Source: Pyramidobacter sp. YE332 (GTDB lineage: Bacteria > Synergistota > Synergistia > Synergistales > Dethiosulfovibrionaceae). From it: a stretch of 64,000 nucleotides of DNA. The notes under the pieces were generated by a model. It did not search any database. It worked only from the letters and a program-made list of their open reading frames with translations, and was not told the DNA's origin. The position numbers and the translations under genes are program-made. This document shows, piece after piece, positions 47,224 through 56,148 of this stretch (its first letter is position 1; each line of letters opens with the position of its first letter). The stretch covers positions 2,294,001 through 2,358,000 of the forward strand of contig NZ_CP133038.1 of NCBI RefSeq assembly GCF_033060595.1, in the 5' to 3' direction.

Positions 47224-48103
47224 GGGCTTGTTTAAAAAACGTCAAAGTTGCCTAAATCGATCCAATCGCTTAAACTTTTCTCATGGAAGAGAGAAGATAT
47301 GAACTGACCTCCAGCGAGTGGAATCGAATCAAGAGAATGCTGCCGCCCGAACACCCGAAATCAGGTCAACGTGGACGCCCGGCAAAATACGATAACCGCA
47401 GGATCATCAATGGGATTCTGTGGCTTGCCAGAAGTGGAGCGCCATGGAGAGATCTTCCGGAGCGTTACGGCAAATGGCAGGCAGTTTACGCACGTTTCAG
47501 GCTGTGGAAACAGCGGGGAATATTCGAGGCGATCTTTGCCGCCCTAAGCGCTGATGCCGACATGGAAAATCTCTCTATCGACTCCACGTCCTGCAAAGTA
47601 CATCAAAGTGCCAACGGGAGAGGGAAAACCCCGGAAGGGGGAAAAAAGGGGCTCAAGCGATTGGCATGTCCAGAGGCGGCAAGAATACGAAAATTCATGC
47701 GATAGTAGATGGTTTAGGCAATCCGCTGGCGCTCCTGCTCAGTCCCGGCAATGACCACGATTCCCGCCATGCCGTGTCCTTGCTCGGGCAAGCGGAAATC
47801 AGAGGGAGCAACGTCATCGGCGATAAGGCTTACGGTTCGCAAGCCATCAGAGAGTACATTACTTCTCGGGAGGGAAGTTACACTATCCCGCCGAAGAGCG
47901 ATAATCCCGAACCGTGGTTTATAGATGAGCATGTTTACAAGGAACGACACTTGGTTGAATGTTTCTTTCAGAAAATCAAATGGTTCCGTAGAATTTTCAC
48001 CCGCTATGACAAACTTGACGCTTCGTTTTTCGCTTTTGTTCTTGTCGCTGCCAGTGTTATTTTATTGAAATAATACAAGCTGAAATGTTTTTTAAACAAG
48101 CCC
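47224..48103 (+). mobile_element. IS5-family (IS427-like) element, copy 2
   Basis: 880 bp, the inverted counterpart of copy 1 with the same GGGCTTGTTTAAAAAAC ends and flanking TA. Both copies lie in the same 13-bp context ATAC-TA-ATTCTTG on the plus strand, although the IS orientation differs, which indicates site preference. Confidence 0.92.
47283..48073 (+). CDS. IS5-family transposase, two frames joined by -1 frameshift (copy 2)
   Basis: Frame 1 is 47283-47705 and frame 2 is 47666-48073, with protein sequences identical to copy 1. The slippery heptamer A-AAA-AAG lies at 47642-47648 in frame 1 phase (GGA AAA AAG GGG); shifting back one base continues as GAQAIGMSRGGKNTKIHA. The DDE domain appears complete, so this copy may be active. 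Confidence 0.88.
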
Positions 48104-48252
48104 TAATTCTTGATAAAAAGCATTAACATAGTTTACTGGGCGCCGCGAGGGAGTTCAGTCGCTCAGAACTACCTCGACTGCTGCGCAGCTCGCTTTGTGA
48201 ATCTCCCTCGCAACCCCCTTGTGCTCGGCCTTTTAATGGAGAAAGAGTATTA
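48104..48252 (+). repeat. MITE-like intergenic repeat, copy E (interrupted by the composite element)
   Basis: Begins TAATTCTTGATAAAAAGC at the IS border and ends GGAGAAAGAGTATTAT. The core is CAGTCGCTCAGAACTACCTC...GCTTTGTGAATCTCCCTCGC. Its missing first bases (ATAC) are found on the other side of the composite element at 45153-45156. 48253-48342 beyond it has no gene. Confidence 0.75.
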
Positions 48253-48342
48253 TCTTGGAGTTCTGCCGCGGTGGGCGGGGCCTTCTTGCTTTTCTTCGCG
48301 CCGTGCCGCGGCTTTCCCCGCATCCTCCCGCGCCGTTGCCGT

Positions 48343-48372
48343 TTGACGGAGTTTCGTGTAGAATCATATTAT
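48343..48372 (+). promoter_or_regulatory. Promoter of the LysR regulator gene
   Basis: -35 TTGACG (48343-48348), 18 bp, -10 TATTAT (48367-48372), 28 nt before the ATG. AAGGAG at 48387-48392 is the ribosome site. Confidence 0.65.
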
Positions 48373-48400
48373 AGATTTCAGTTATAAAGGAGTGCTTTCT

Positions 48401-49273
48401 ATGGAACTCTTTCATTTGCGGTACTTTATGACTGTCGCTAAATACGAAAACTTCTCGAAGGCCGCCGAGGAACTGTACATCTCCCAGCCGTCGATCAGCA
48501 AGGCCGTGCTCTCGCTGGAGAAGGAGCTCGGCGTCTCGCTGTTCCTGCGCAAAGGCAAGCGCGTGCAGCTCAACGACACGGGGCTGGCGCTGAAGCGCAA
48601 GCTCGAGCCCGTGATGAGCATCCTCGACAATCTCTCCAAGGAGCTCAGGGTCGTAGCGGGACATTCGCGCTCGACCATCGTCTTCAACGTGCTGGCCGGC
48701 TCGTCGCTGCTGCCCGACATCCTCCTCAAGTTCAAGGCCATGCATCCCTTCATCGACTTCCAGATCATCCAGAACGCCCGCACCACCAAGTGCGACCTCT
48801 GCATGCGCACGGCGCTGCCCGACGCGGCGCCGGAGAACAGCCGTGTGGTCATGAACGAGGAGATCCTGCTGGCCGTCCCCATGCAGTCCCATCTGGCGCT
48901 GAAAGAGTCGGTGCGGCTCAAGGACCTGCGCAACGAGAACTTCATCATGCTCGGCAAGCGCAGCCCGATGCGCGAGATCGCCGACCGCTTTTTCGCGCTG
49001 TGCGGCTTCGTCCCGCACGTGGGATTCGAAAGCGACAATCCCGGCACGATCCGCGGCCTCGTCAGCGCCGGCCTGGGCATCTCGTTCTGGCCGGAAGCCA
49101 CGTGGGGGCATCTGGCCACCGACAAGGCGCGGCTGGTGCACATCTCCGACCCGCTGTGCAGCCGCAACATCTACATCACCTGCGACGAACGCGGCAAACT
49201 CAACGACCAGACGCGAATGTTCCTCGACTTCGTCGTCGACTATTTCCACGGTCTTCTGAAAAAAGCTCGTTAA
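48401..49273 (+). CDS. LysR-family transcriptional regulator
   Basis: 290 aa. N-terminal winged helix-turn-helix (MELFHLRYFMTVAKYENFSK; AEELYISQPSISKAVLSLEK, 1-60), then a periplasmic-binding-like effector domain (about 90-290) with GLVSAGLGISFWPEATWG. The ATG at 48401 fits AAGGAG 8 nt upstream; the GTG at 48392 is within that site. LysR proteins usually control a divergent neighbour, but upstream here is only repeat/IS DNA, so the target is unknown. Confidence 0.92.
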   Translation: MELFHLRYFMTVAKYENFSKAAEELYISQPSISKAVLSLEKELGVSLFLRKGKRVQLNDTGLALKRKLEPVMSILDNLSKELRVVAGHSRSTIVFNVLAGSSLLPDILLKFKAMHPFIDFQIIQNARTTKCDLCMRTALPDAAPENSRVVMNEEILLAVPMQSHLALKESVRLKDLRNENFIMLGKRSPMREIADRFFALCGFVPHVGFESDNPGTIRGLVSAGLGISFWPEATWGHLATDKARLVHISDPLCSRNIYITCDERGKLNDQTRMFLDFVVDYFHGLLKKAR

Positions 49274-49299
49274 AAAGCCGCGCCGCCTCCGCCGGGCAA

Positions 49300-49315
49300 T
49301 GTTCCACGTGGAACA
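49300..49315. promoter_or_regulatory. parS-like centromere site
   Basis: TGTTCCACGTGGAACA, a perfect 16-bp palindrome matching the bacterial parS consensus TGTTNCACGTGNAACA. ParB would bind it and load SMC. It is intergenic, 27 nt after the LysR gene. Confidence 0.85.
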
Positions 49316-49318
49316 ACG

Positions 49319-49368
49319 AAAGCGGGCGGAAGCCGATGATCCAAATCTCATCGGCTTCCGCCCGCTTT
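49319..49368. terminator. Bidirectional terminator between convergent genes
   Basis: AAAGCGGGCGGAAGCCGATG... (49319-49339) pairs perfectly over 21 bp with 49348-49368, with an 8-nt loop and A/T at the ends. Serves the LysR gene (+) and the 49396-50361 gene (-). Confidence 0.8.
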
Positions 49369-49395
49369 ACGTCGTTCAAGGGCAAAATGCCCGCA

Positions 49396-50361
49396 TCACA
49401 GCGTCAGGCAGACGGGGCGGCCGGCCTGGGGCAGCACGTCCCAGATCACTTCGCAGCGGTCGGGCGCAGCTTTCAGATCTTCGAGCGCGAGCGTCCAGAT
49501 CTCCATCGGGTTGACGGGGCGGATCAGATCGTCGCCCAGCGCTTTCAGCCGCGCCAACGAAGCGTCGGCCCCGGCGCGGGTGCGGCTGACGAAGATCAGC
49601 CAGTTGACGCTGTCCTGTTCGTGAACGTCGCAGTCGAGATAGCCGGGGATCGCCAGCCGCCTCAGCTCCCAGAGCAGGCGGTGGAAGCGCCCGAGCGCGT
49701 CGAGCTGTTCTTCCGCCGTCGCCGCGGCCGAGAAGTAAAAGCGGTCGGTATTGACGAGCCGGTGCTCGTCGCCTGGATGTCCTCTGAAGTCGCGGTAATT
49801 CTCGAAATCGTAGTTGACGATCAGCGCCAGATCGAGCCCCAGACGTTCGCCGGGCAGTTCCCGCCACGCCGCCCAGGCGGCCGGGTCGGGGATCTCCGCG
49901 CGGCGCCGGCGGTGCGGCACGGCAGGATGGGCTGCGAGCATGGCCTTGAAACGCGGTTCGTCGGGATAAGTCCAGCGCAGTTTTCCGCCCTCGATACGCC
50001 ACACTTCTTCGCGCCGCAGCGCCGGCCGCACGAGCCAATCGGGACGGACGACGTAGCGCTTCAGCCCCCAGCGCTGCACGTTCGCGCGCTCCAGTTCCAG
50101 CCACAGCGCCGTGGTCAGCAGGCAGCGTCCCGCGTTTTCCGGCTCGCCGCCGGGGCGCTCGTCGAGAAACATCTCCGCCGCGGCCCGGCGGAACGATTCC
50201 GCTCCCGCCGCCGTCAGCGCGTAGACTCCGCCATGCTCCTTCAGCAGCCCCCGCGCGGTCAGTTCGTCCAGCCCCGCCGCGTCCTCTCCGGCGCGTTCCA
50301 GCAGCTCGCGGTCCCAGCAGGGATGATCCTGGCTGAAACGGGTCAGCAGCGATTCGTACAT
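49396..50361 (-). CDS. Protein of unknown function with winged-helix-like N terminus
   Basis: 321 aa. Residues about 25-60 (LDELTARGLLKEHGGVYALT then AAGAESF) resemble a MarR/PadR-like winged helix. The rest is rich in W, R and Y with no family I recognise (LALIVNYDFENYRDFRGHPG; DVHEQDSVNWLIFVSRTRAG). GGGGAGAGG precedes the ATG. It starts 18 nt after the DMT transporter gene and is probably co-transcribed with it. A sensor/regulator for that exporter is conceivable but unproven. Confidence 0.6.
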   Translation of the reverse strand: MYESLLTRFSQDHPCWDRELLERAGEDAAGLDELTARGLLKEHGGVYALTAAGAESFRRAAAEMFLDERPGGEPENAGRCLLTTALWLELERANVQRWGLKRYVVRPDWLVRPALRREEVWRIEGGKLRWTYPDEPRFKAMLAAHPAVPHRRRRAEIPDPAAWAAWRELPGERLGLDLALIVNYDFENYRDFRGHPGDEHRLVNTDRFYFSAAATAEEQLDALGRFHRLLWELRRLAIPGYLDCDVHEQDSVNWLIFVSRTRAGADASLARLKALGDDLIRPVNPMEIWTLALEDLKAAPDRCEVIWDVLPQAGRPVCLTL

Positions 50362-50379
50362 TTCATCCTCTCCCCTTCG

Positions 50380-51261
50380 TCAACTTTTATGAAGAGCGTC
50401 CCAGCCCGTCAGCGCCATACAGGCAAATTCCAGCGCCATGCCGGCCGCCTGCACGGCCGTTGCCGTCTCGCCGAGAAAAAACAGTCCCAGCAGCCCCGCC
50501 GTAAGCGGCTCCACCAGTCCGATCGTGTAGGACTGTCCCACGGTGATGCGGGCCAACGCCAACGCAAAGAAGAAATACGGCACCGCCGTAGGGAAAAATC
50601 CCAGCGCCAGCGCGCTCGCCATACCGCGCCCCGTCGCCAGCCAGCTCATGTCGCGTCCCCACAGCAGCGGCAGCATCAGCACCGCGCCCCACAGCAGGGC
50701 CGCGCCGTTGCTCTCCAACGGGCCAAGCCCGCGCCGCGCCAGCAACTTCAAATTCAGCCCCAACAGCGCGTAACCCAGACCGCCGAGAAGCCCCCACAAC
50801 AATCCCGCCACCTGAAAAGAAGCGCCCGACGAACCGGGCGCAGCCGCCAGACAGCTGCCGGCAACGCCCAGCAGCGCCGCAAACCACCAGAGCCGCGACG
50901 GCGCCTCGCCGAGGAAACAGCCGAGAACGCCGGCCATCACCAGCGACGATCCGATCACCAGCATTGTGCCCAGAGCCACGCCGAGCACATCCATGGATAT
51001 GAAAAACCCCGTTTGGTTCATCGCCGTACAGATCCCGGCCAGAAACGCCGCGCGCGCCGTCGAAAAAACGCCGCGACGGCGAACGGCCAACGCCGCCGCA
51101 CAGAGCATGACGCCGCCGAAAAACAGCCGCGTCCACGCCAGCGCCAGCGGTTGATTGAGGGCCGCCGCCGGCGCGAAGCGCGAAATCGTGCCGCTGCCGC
51201 CCCAGAACAGCCCCGCCATGAGCATGGCGAAAACGCCCAGACTGCGTGACGCAGAACTCAA
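50380..51261 (-). CDS. EamA-type drug/metabolite (DMT) exporter 1
   Basis: 293 aa with ten hydrophobic helices in two EamA halves. First half FAMLMAGLFWGGSGTISRFA; second half VAGLLWGLLGGLGYALLGLN and GLVEPLTAGLLGLFFLGE. Likely exports metabolites or amino acids across the inner membrane. TTG at 51259-51261 is preferred as start because GGAGGA lies 9 nt upstream; the GTG at 51270 overlaps that site. An extended -10 (TGC-TATAAT) lies at 51300-51308. Confidence 0.88.
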   Translation of the reverse strand: MSSASRSLGVFAMLMAGLFWGGSGTISRFAPAAALNQPLALAWTRLFFGGVMLCAAALAVRRRGVFSTARAAFLAGICTAMNQTGFFISMDVLGVALGTMLVIGSSLVMAGVLGCFLGEAPSRLWWFAALLGVAGSCLAAAPGSSGASFQVAGLLWGLLGGLGYALLGLNLKLLARRGLGPLESNGAALLWGAVLMLPLLWGRDMSWLATGRGMASALALGFFPTAVPYFFFALALARITVGQSYTIGLVEPLTAGLLGLFFLGETATAVQAAGMALEFACMALTGWDALHKS

Positions 51262-51299
51262 TCTTCCCACTCCTCCCGCCGCTCCGCCGCTTTTCGTTC

Positions 51300-51308
51300 A
51301 TTATAGCA
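51300..51308 (-). promoter_or_regulatory. Extended -10 promoter of the DMT exporter operon
   Basis: Minus strand TGCTATAAT: TATAAT at 51300-51305 with the TGN extension at 51306-51308. No good -35. Confidence 0.5.
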
Positions 51309-51341
51309 GGGCCCCTCGCCCCGAACAGCGCCGCGACTTCA

Positions 51342-51390
51342 CGCACAGGAGGCACGGCGACCCGCTTCAGCGGTTGCCGTGCCTCCTGCG
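51342..51390 (-). terminator. Possible terminator after the second autotransporter
   Basis: A long GC-rich hairpin: CGCACAGGAGGCACGGC against GCCGTGCCTCCTGCG with an inner GCTTCAGC turn, 43 nt after the adhesin's stop. It has no clear T-run. Confidence 0.4.
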
Positions 51391-51432
51391 TTGCCGATCC
51401 CGTTTCTTCTCCGCCGCGGCGGCGGATTCCGT

Positions 51433-54400
51433 TTACTTGAGCTTGCCCGAAGCGCGTAGCAGGCGTTCCAGACGCTCCATGCGCTCCTTCATCTCCGCCT
51501 GTTCGCGGGCCTGCGAAGCTTTCAGTTCCGCAATCTCGTGCGCCTGCGAGGCCACCTGGGCCTGCAGCTCGGCGTTCTCCTTCTGCATCACGTAGACGCT
51601 GCTGATCGGGCCCTTGCGGTAGCGTTCGGGGATCTGATCCTTGTCTTCTTTCCTGCCGATCTTCCAGGTCAGTCCGGCGTTGGCCATCGAATCGCCGTGG
51701 TGGGTGACGGACACTCCGGCGTGGACCATGAAGTCTTCTTTCAGGTAGTGCGCAAAGCCGAGGGCCAGCGCGTACTCGCCTCTGTACGCTCCGAAGCCGG
51801 CCATGATCTGGCTGGGTTCGACGGGGTCGTACTGCATCGGTTTCAGGCCGGCGAGGGCGGAGCCGAGCGCTCCGGTGGTCTTGATTTCGCCTCTCAGTTC
51901 GCCCATCTGGTTGTAGACGTCGCCGAATCTGTTGTAGATGTTGTTGAACTGTGTGTCTACGGCGCTGAGGGCGTCGCCGACGTTGTGGTAGGTGCCGCCG
52001 CGGATGTTGTAGGTGGGAGCGGAGATCGAACCGTCGGAGTTGACCGTGGAGCCGCCGCCGAAGTGGTTGGATACGCTCGACGATACGCCCCACAGCTGGG
52101 AGCCGTTGACGGCGTCGGCGCTGGTCTGGCTGACTTCGCCCTTGGCGACGTTGGCGATCTTTTTGTTTCCGGCGTTGATGCCGGCCTTGGTGACCGAGGG
52201 GCCGTTTTCAATGACGAGGCCGTTGTCGGTGATCGAGGTGTCGCCGGCCGTAAAGGTGTTCGCCGTGACGCTGTTGAAGTTCACGTCGGCTTTCGTGGCG
52301 ATCGTGACGTTTTTGTCGTCGCGGGCGATGGTGATGTTGTCGCCGCTGGTGAACGTTACCGTGTCGTTGGGATTGACGGCGACTGCCGGCTGCGTGCCGG
52401 GCTTGGTATCGAGATTCCAGGAGCCGCCGCCGGCGCCGAGCAGGGCTTTGAGCTGGGCGACGTTGACGGCGTCGGTGTCGTTGACGCCGGCCGCGACGCC
52501 GGTGATCTGGCGGGTGACCGGCGTTCCTCCCGTGATTGTCACCGCGCCGACGGAAACGGCTGCGGCGGTGGATTTCCAGACGCCGGTCGTATCGTTGGCG
52601 TGGTCTGCCCCAGGGGTGGGATCGTAGCCGACGACGCCTTTGTCGACAGAGGCCACTGAGCCGCTGCCGAGGGCCACGCCGCCGTCGACGGTCGAATTGG
52701 CGTTGTAACCGAGAACCACGACATTCTTCTTGTCCGTCACTGATAAACCGGCCGCCCCCGTACCCGGTTTGTCAGCGGAGCCAAGAACGATACTGCCGCT
52801 CGCTCCGTTCAGCTGCCGGTAGTCGCCCAGCAGCAGAGCGCCGTCGGTGTCTGTTACCTCATTCCCCGAGCCGATGACGGTGACGTTATTGATATTCTTG
52901 CCGGTGTTTCCGAAACCGTCGATCATGTTCAGCTTGCTTTCCTTGCCGTCTTCGCCGGTCAGAGTATTCCCTATGCCGACCAGCTTAGAATGCGTCGCAT
53001 AATCGGCGACGTTGCCGCCGCCGATGGCAAGCACCGCGCCGCCGCTGGAGGAAACATATTCGCCCAGCTTCTTTGCCAGTGCTTCCGTATTCCCAGTTTG
53101 AGCTATTCCGGCGATTTCCATCAGATTGAAAGCGTTTCCATCTTTGTCTTTCAGGTCGCCGTAGGAATTTTTGATGATGTTCCCCGCGCCGAAAATGAGG
53201 GACGCATTCGCGCGGTCGGTAACATTGACGGTACCGACGATGCTGTTTGCCACGCCGTCATACTGCTCACCGCTTTTCGCGTTGATCGTGTTCATCGTGC
53301 CGAAAATGCTGGCAGTCGCTCCCTGCGGCTCATTGTTCACGTTGATGGAAGACCCCAGTCCGGCAACGATCGATGCGGTTCCTTTCGCTCCATCATTATT
53401 ATAATTCGGCGCAAAGCTCAACTGTCCATTTCGATCATTTACGCTGTAATAATGGGTCTTGGCCGCTTCTACGCTGGCTGCCTGCACCGCCTTCAGCTGC
53501 GCCACATTGACCGCATCAGTGTCATTCGTACCGGCAGCGAGATTGGTGATCTGGCGGGTGAGTCCAGTCGTCTTGTCGCCGATGGAAAGAGCGCCCAATT
53601 TGGATTGCCACGCCTTATCCGCGTTTGTGGATTTCCTCCCGGTAGACGGGTCATACCCGAATTCGCCGCTACTGGTATCCGCCACACTGAAAGCGCCAAG
53701 CGCCACGCCGCGGTTGACCCTGGCGTGAGAATCATAGCCCATGGCGATCGACGTCTCTTTTTCCGCACTGCTCTTCGAGCCGATTGCGATAGTCCAATCA
53801 GCTGCGGCCTGGCTCTCGTTACCGACGGCCAAAGCTTCTTCGCCCTTGACGGTCAGATCGTTCCCCAAGGCGATACCTCTCTGTCCGCCATCATCGTCCA
53901 TACCGATAATAGTATTTCCATGACCGACAGACGTTCCCAAACTATCGGATACGGAACTGGTGCCTACCACGACGCTCCCGCCGTTCACCGTGTTGGTCAG
54001 GCCGACGGCCACGTTCTGGTCGCTGCCGCTGGAGTTCTTGGTGTAGATCCACTTTGTCGGATCGGACGGATCTTTTTCCGCCGTATAGCCGACCAGGTTC
54101 CCCACACCGATGACCGTATTCTGTTCACCAAAGACTTTTGTCAGCTTATGGTCGTAATTATTATAATCCGTGCCGAATACGGCATTATGAGCGCCCTCCA
54201 CCTCTACGTTCTGACCGGCGACGATGCTGTTGTTTCTTCCGTTTTTATCCCCTGTCAGTTTGTTGTTATTTCCGAGAACGGTACTGTTTATCCCTTTCGA
54301 AGAAGAGGAAATACCGAGCACGATGCTGTCTTCCGCCTCGGCGCCGTCATTGTCATAGTTGCTGCCGGCTCCCGTTTTCGTGGAGTTGGCGCTGTAATAA

Positions 54401-55986
54401 TGCACTTTCGCGGCATCGGCGGCGGATTTCACTGCTTTCAGCTGGCGCAGGTTGACCGCGTCGGTTTCTTCCGTTGCGTCGCCGACGTTGATGATCTGCC
54501 GCAGTTTGTCCGCCGTGCCTACGGAAACGGCGCCGGCCGTTTTGCCGTTCAGTTCAAAATCACTGAATGCGCCCTTTGTGGAGGCGGTAAAAGCGCCCCT
54601 GTCCGCCAGCGATCCGCTGCCGAGGGCGACGCCGCCTTCTTTTTGCACGTCGGCGTTATGGCCGATCAGCACGGCATCGGCGACTTTCAGTTCTTTCTCG
54701 GCGTCGGCCGAGCCGAGAACGACGCTGTAGTTCGCGCCGGAGAGCTTGCGCCTGTCGCCCAAGAGAAGCGCCGTGTCCGTGTTTTCCACCGTGTTCTCGG
54801 AGCCGATGACGCTGACGTGATTTACGTTTCTGGCGGTATTTTTGTAGCCGTCGAGCAGGTTGTACTTGCTGGGAGAGCCGTCGGCCCCTTTCAGCGTGTT
54901 GTTGACGCCGATGATCTGCGAAACCTGCGTCCAGTCGGCGGTGTTGCCGCCGCCGATGGCGAGAGTTGCGCCGCCACTATTAGAATTTTTTACGGCGGTC
55001 ATCAAAGACTTCTGCAAAGCCTGTACGGAATTTCCGCTACTGGACGGAGCGGAAATAGAAGCAACGGAGTTTGTAATTTCATTGCCGGCGCCGAAAACCA
55101 GAGAACCGTTGGAGTTGAAAGTCCGATTTGCAACACCGACAATACTGTTCGCTATGCCGGAATCATCGGACGAAGCTGTTTTAGATTCAATAGAGTTTAA
55201 GGAGCCTGTAATAGTGGCACCGAAATTTTGGGACGCTTTAGAATTAAAATTTCCCCCATTATAAGCGCCGGTAATCGCCGAATAAGCACCGGTAACAACG
55301 CCAAAAGCCGCGTTATTGAAGCTGTTTGTCCCCAGTGTAGTCGCATTGACAATAACATTATTGGAACGCATATTTGCTTCAGAACCAGTATCCACATCGG
55401 TGTCATAAAGCTTTCCTTTAAAATTATGAGTACCAATCATCACACCGCCGGTACGGGCATATGTGTTTTGCCCGATCGCAATACCGGTAACAACTTTGCT
55501 CGGATCAGCAGGGATAAAAGGAGACTGCAGTCCCAAAAATCCACTTCCGGTAAATGAAGTCTGTCCAAAGTTAAAGTTTTTCTCCTGCACCCCTGCCATA
55601 TTTTCTGAAAACGCATTCTGCCCAATAGCAATTCCACCGCCCTGGCTGACATAGTTATTGGTTTTGGCACCACTTCCTACCACGATATCACCGGTTGCAG
55701 CGCTGGCTCCATTAGAATAGCTAATAGTCGCACCCTTCCCGATCGCCACATTTTCCGCTTTCGGCGCATTGCTGCCCGTGCCGTAAGCGACGCCGCTGCC
55801 AGCCCCGGTGGCGGTATCCGCCGCCATTCCCGGCACGGCCTTCATCAGCATCAATCCCAGCGCCACGGCGGCCAGCGCGCCGCCTTTCAGGACGGGCGAC
55901 GGGCGTTTTTCGGCGAGAGGCGTCCCTCTCCCCCCGCAAATGTCCGGCACCAGAGCGGAAGCGCAGACCTTGGTACGTTTTTCCAT
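51433..55986 (-). CDS. Trimeric autotransporter adhesin (YadA-like) 2, intact
   Basis: 1,517 aa from ATG 55984-55986, with GAGGAGG 9 nt upstream (an ATG at 55995 is too close). A long signal region has a hydrophobic core [20 protein letters not shown]. The head holds many SVAIG-type repeats ([30 protein letters not shown]). Two neck/connector units carry [12 protein letters not shown] and [12 protein letters not shown]. Then a short stalk, the YadA anchor ([20 protein letters not shown] to [10 protein letters not shown]) and a ~55-aa coiled-coil tail. A block of ~350 residues occurs twice ([20 protein letters not shown] and [20 protein letters not shown]). Surface adhesion in a trimer is the family role. 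Confidence 0.92.
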   Translation of the reverse strand: MEKRTKVCASALVPDICGGRGTPLAEKRPSPVLKGGALAAVALGLMLMKAVPGMAADTATGAGSGVAYGTGSNAPKAENVAIGKGATISYSNGASAATGDIVVGSGAKTNNYVSQGGGIAIGQNAFSENMAGVQEKNFNFGQTSFTGSGFLGLQSPFIPADPSKVVTGIAIGQNTYARTGGVMIGTHNFKGKLYDTDVDTGSEANMRSNNVIVNATTLGTNSFNNAAFGVVTGAYSAITGAYNGGNFNSKASQNFGATITGSLNSIESKTASSDDSGIANSIVGVANRTFNSNGSLVFGAGNEITNSVASISAPSSSGNSVQALQKSLMTAVKNSNSGGATLAIGGGNTADWTQVSQIIGVNNTLKGADGSPSKYNLLDGYKNTARNVNHVSVIGSENTVENTDTALLLGDRRKLSGANYSVVLGSADAEKELKVADAVLIGHNADVQKEGGVALGSGSLADRGAFTASTKGAFSDFELNGKTAGAVSVGTADKLRQIINVGDATEETDAVNLRQLKAVKSAADAAKVHYYSANSTKTGAGSNYDNDGAEAEDSIVLGISSSSKGINSTVLGNNNKLTGDKNGRNNSIVAGQNVEVEGAHNAVFGTDYNNYDHKLTKVFGEQNTVIGVGNLVGYTAEKDPSDPTKWIYTKNSSGSDQNVAVGLTNTVNGGSVVVGTSSVSDSLGTSVGHGNTIIGMDDDGGQRGIALGNDLTVKGEEALAVGNESQAAADWTIAIGSKSSAEKETSIAMGYDSHARVNRGVALGAFSVADTSSGEFGYDPSTGRKSTNADKAWQSKLGALSIGDKTTGLTRQITNLAAGTNDTDAVNVAQLKAVQAASVEAAKTHYYSVNDRNGQLSFAPNYNNDGAKGTASIVAGLGSSINVNNEPQGATASIFGTMNTINAKSGEQYDGVANSIVGTVNVTDRANASLIFGAGNIIKNSYGDLKDKDGNAFNLMEIAGIAQTGNTEALAKKLGEYVSSSGGAVLAIGGGNVADYATHSKLVGIGNTLTGEDGKESKLNMIDGFGNTGKNINNVTVIGSGNEVTDTDGALLLGDYRQLNGASGSIVLGSADKPGTGAAGLSVTDKKNVVVLGYNANSTVDGGVALGSGSVASVDKGVVGYDPTPGADHANDTTGVWKSTAAAVSVGAVTITGGTPVTRQITGVAAGVNDTDAVNVAQLKALLGAGGGSWNLDTKPGTQPAVAVNPNDTVTFTSGDNITIARDDKNVTIATKADVNFNSVTANTFTAGDTSITDNGLVIENGPSVTKAGINAGNKKIANVAKGEVSQTSADAVNGSQLWGVSSSVSNHFGGGSTVNSDGSISAPTYNIRGGTYHNVGDALSAVDTQFNNIYNRFGDVYNQMGELRGEIKTTGALGSALAGLKPMQYDPVEPSQIMAGFGAYRGEYALALGFAHYLKEDFMVHAGVSVTHHGDSMANAGLTWKIGRKEDKDQIPERYRKGPISSVYVMQKENAELQAQVASQAHEIAELKASQAREQAEMKERMERLERLLRASGKLK

Positions 55987-56025
55987 CAACAACATCCTCC
56001 TCGAGAGTTTATTTCGAAAACATCA

Positions 56026-56053
56026 CCCGGCGGGCTTGGAAAGCCCGCCGGGA
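56026..56053. other. Hairpin in the adhesin 2 leader
   Basis: CCCGGCGGGCTT (56026-56037) pairs with AAGCCCGCCGGG (56041-56052). T6 follows on the plus strand (56055-56061 region), so it could stop transcription entering from the IS side; on the adhesin mRNA it is a stable leader hairpin. Confidence 0.6.
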
Positions 56054-56091
56054 AATTTTTTGTCTCAAAGAATTTCAGACGAATATGGTTA

Positions 56092-56119
56092 ATTTTATCA
56101 CGGACTCTCCACGAATCAA
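56092..56119 (-). promoter_or_regulatory. Promoter of adhesin 2
   Basis: Minus strand: -35 TTGATT (56114-56119), 16 bp, -10 TAAAAT (56092-56097). About 105 nt before the start codon. The IS481-type element begins only 30 bp upstream of the -35. Confidence 0.5.
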
Positions 56120-56123
56120 CAGT

Positions 56124-56148
56124 TTTCTTAACGATCGCCGACATTTTT
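56124..56148. repeat. 25-bp direct repeat at the IS left border
   Basis: TTTCTTAACGATCGCCGACA then TTTTT, identical to 57287-57311. It touches the first base of the IS. Confidence 0.9.

Larger units (their letters stand above)
45157..48105. mobile_element. Composite transposon-like unit: inverted IS5-type copies around a toxin-antitoxin island
   Basis: Two 880-bp IS copies in opposite orientation bracket 1.2 kb of AT-richer DNA. TA dinucleotides stand at the outer ends (45157-45158 and 48104-48105). Removing the unit and one TA joins ...TTATAC-TA-ATTCTTGATAAAAAG, which matches the terminus of repeat copy F (ATACTAATCCTTGATAGAAAG). That supports insertion of the unit as one piece into a MITE-like copy. 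Confidence 0.6.

Noticed and set aside
45157-48105. Phage, defence island or conjugative element
   Set aside because: No integrase, structural, restriction or mobilisation genes; only IS, toxin-antitoxin and a small unknown gene.
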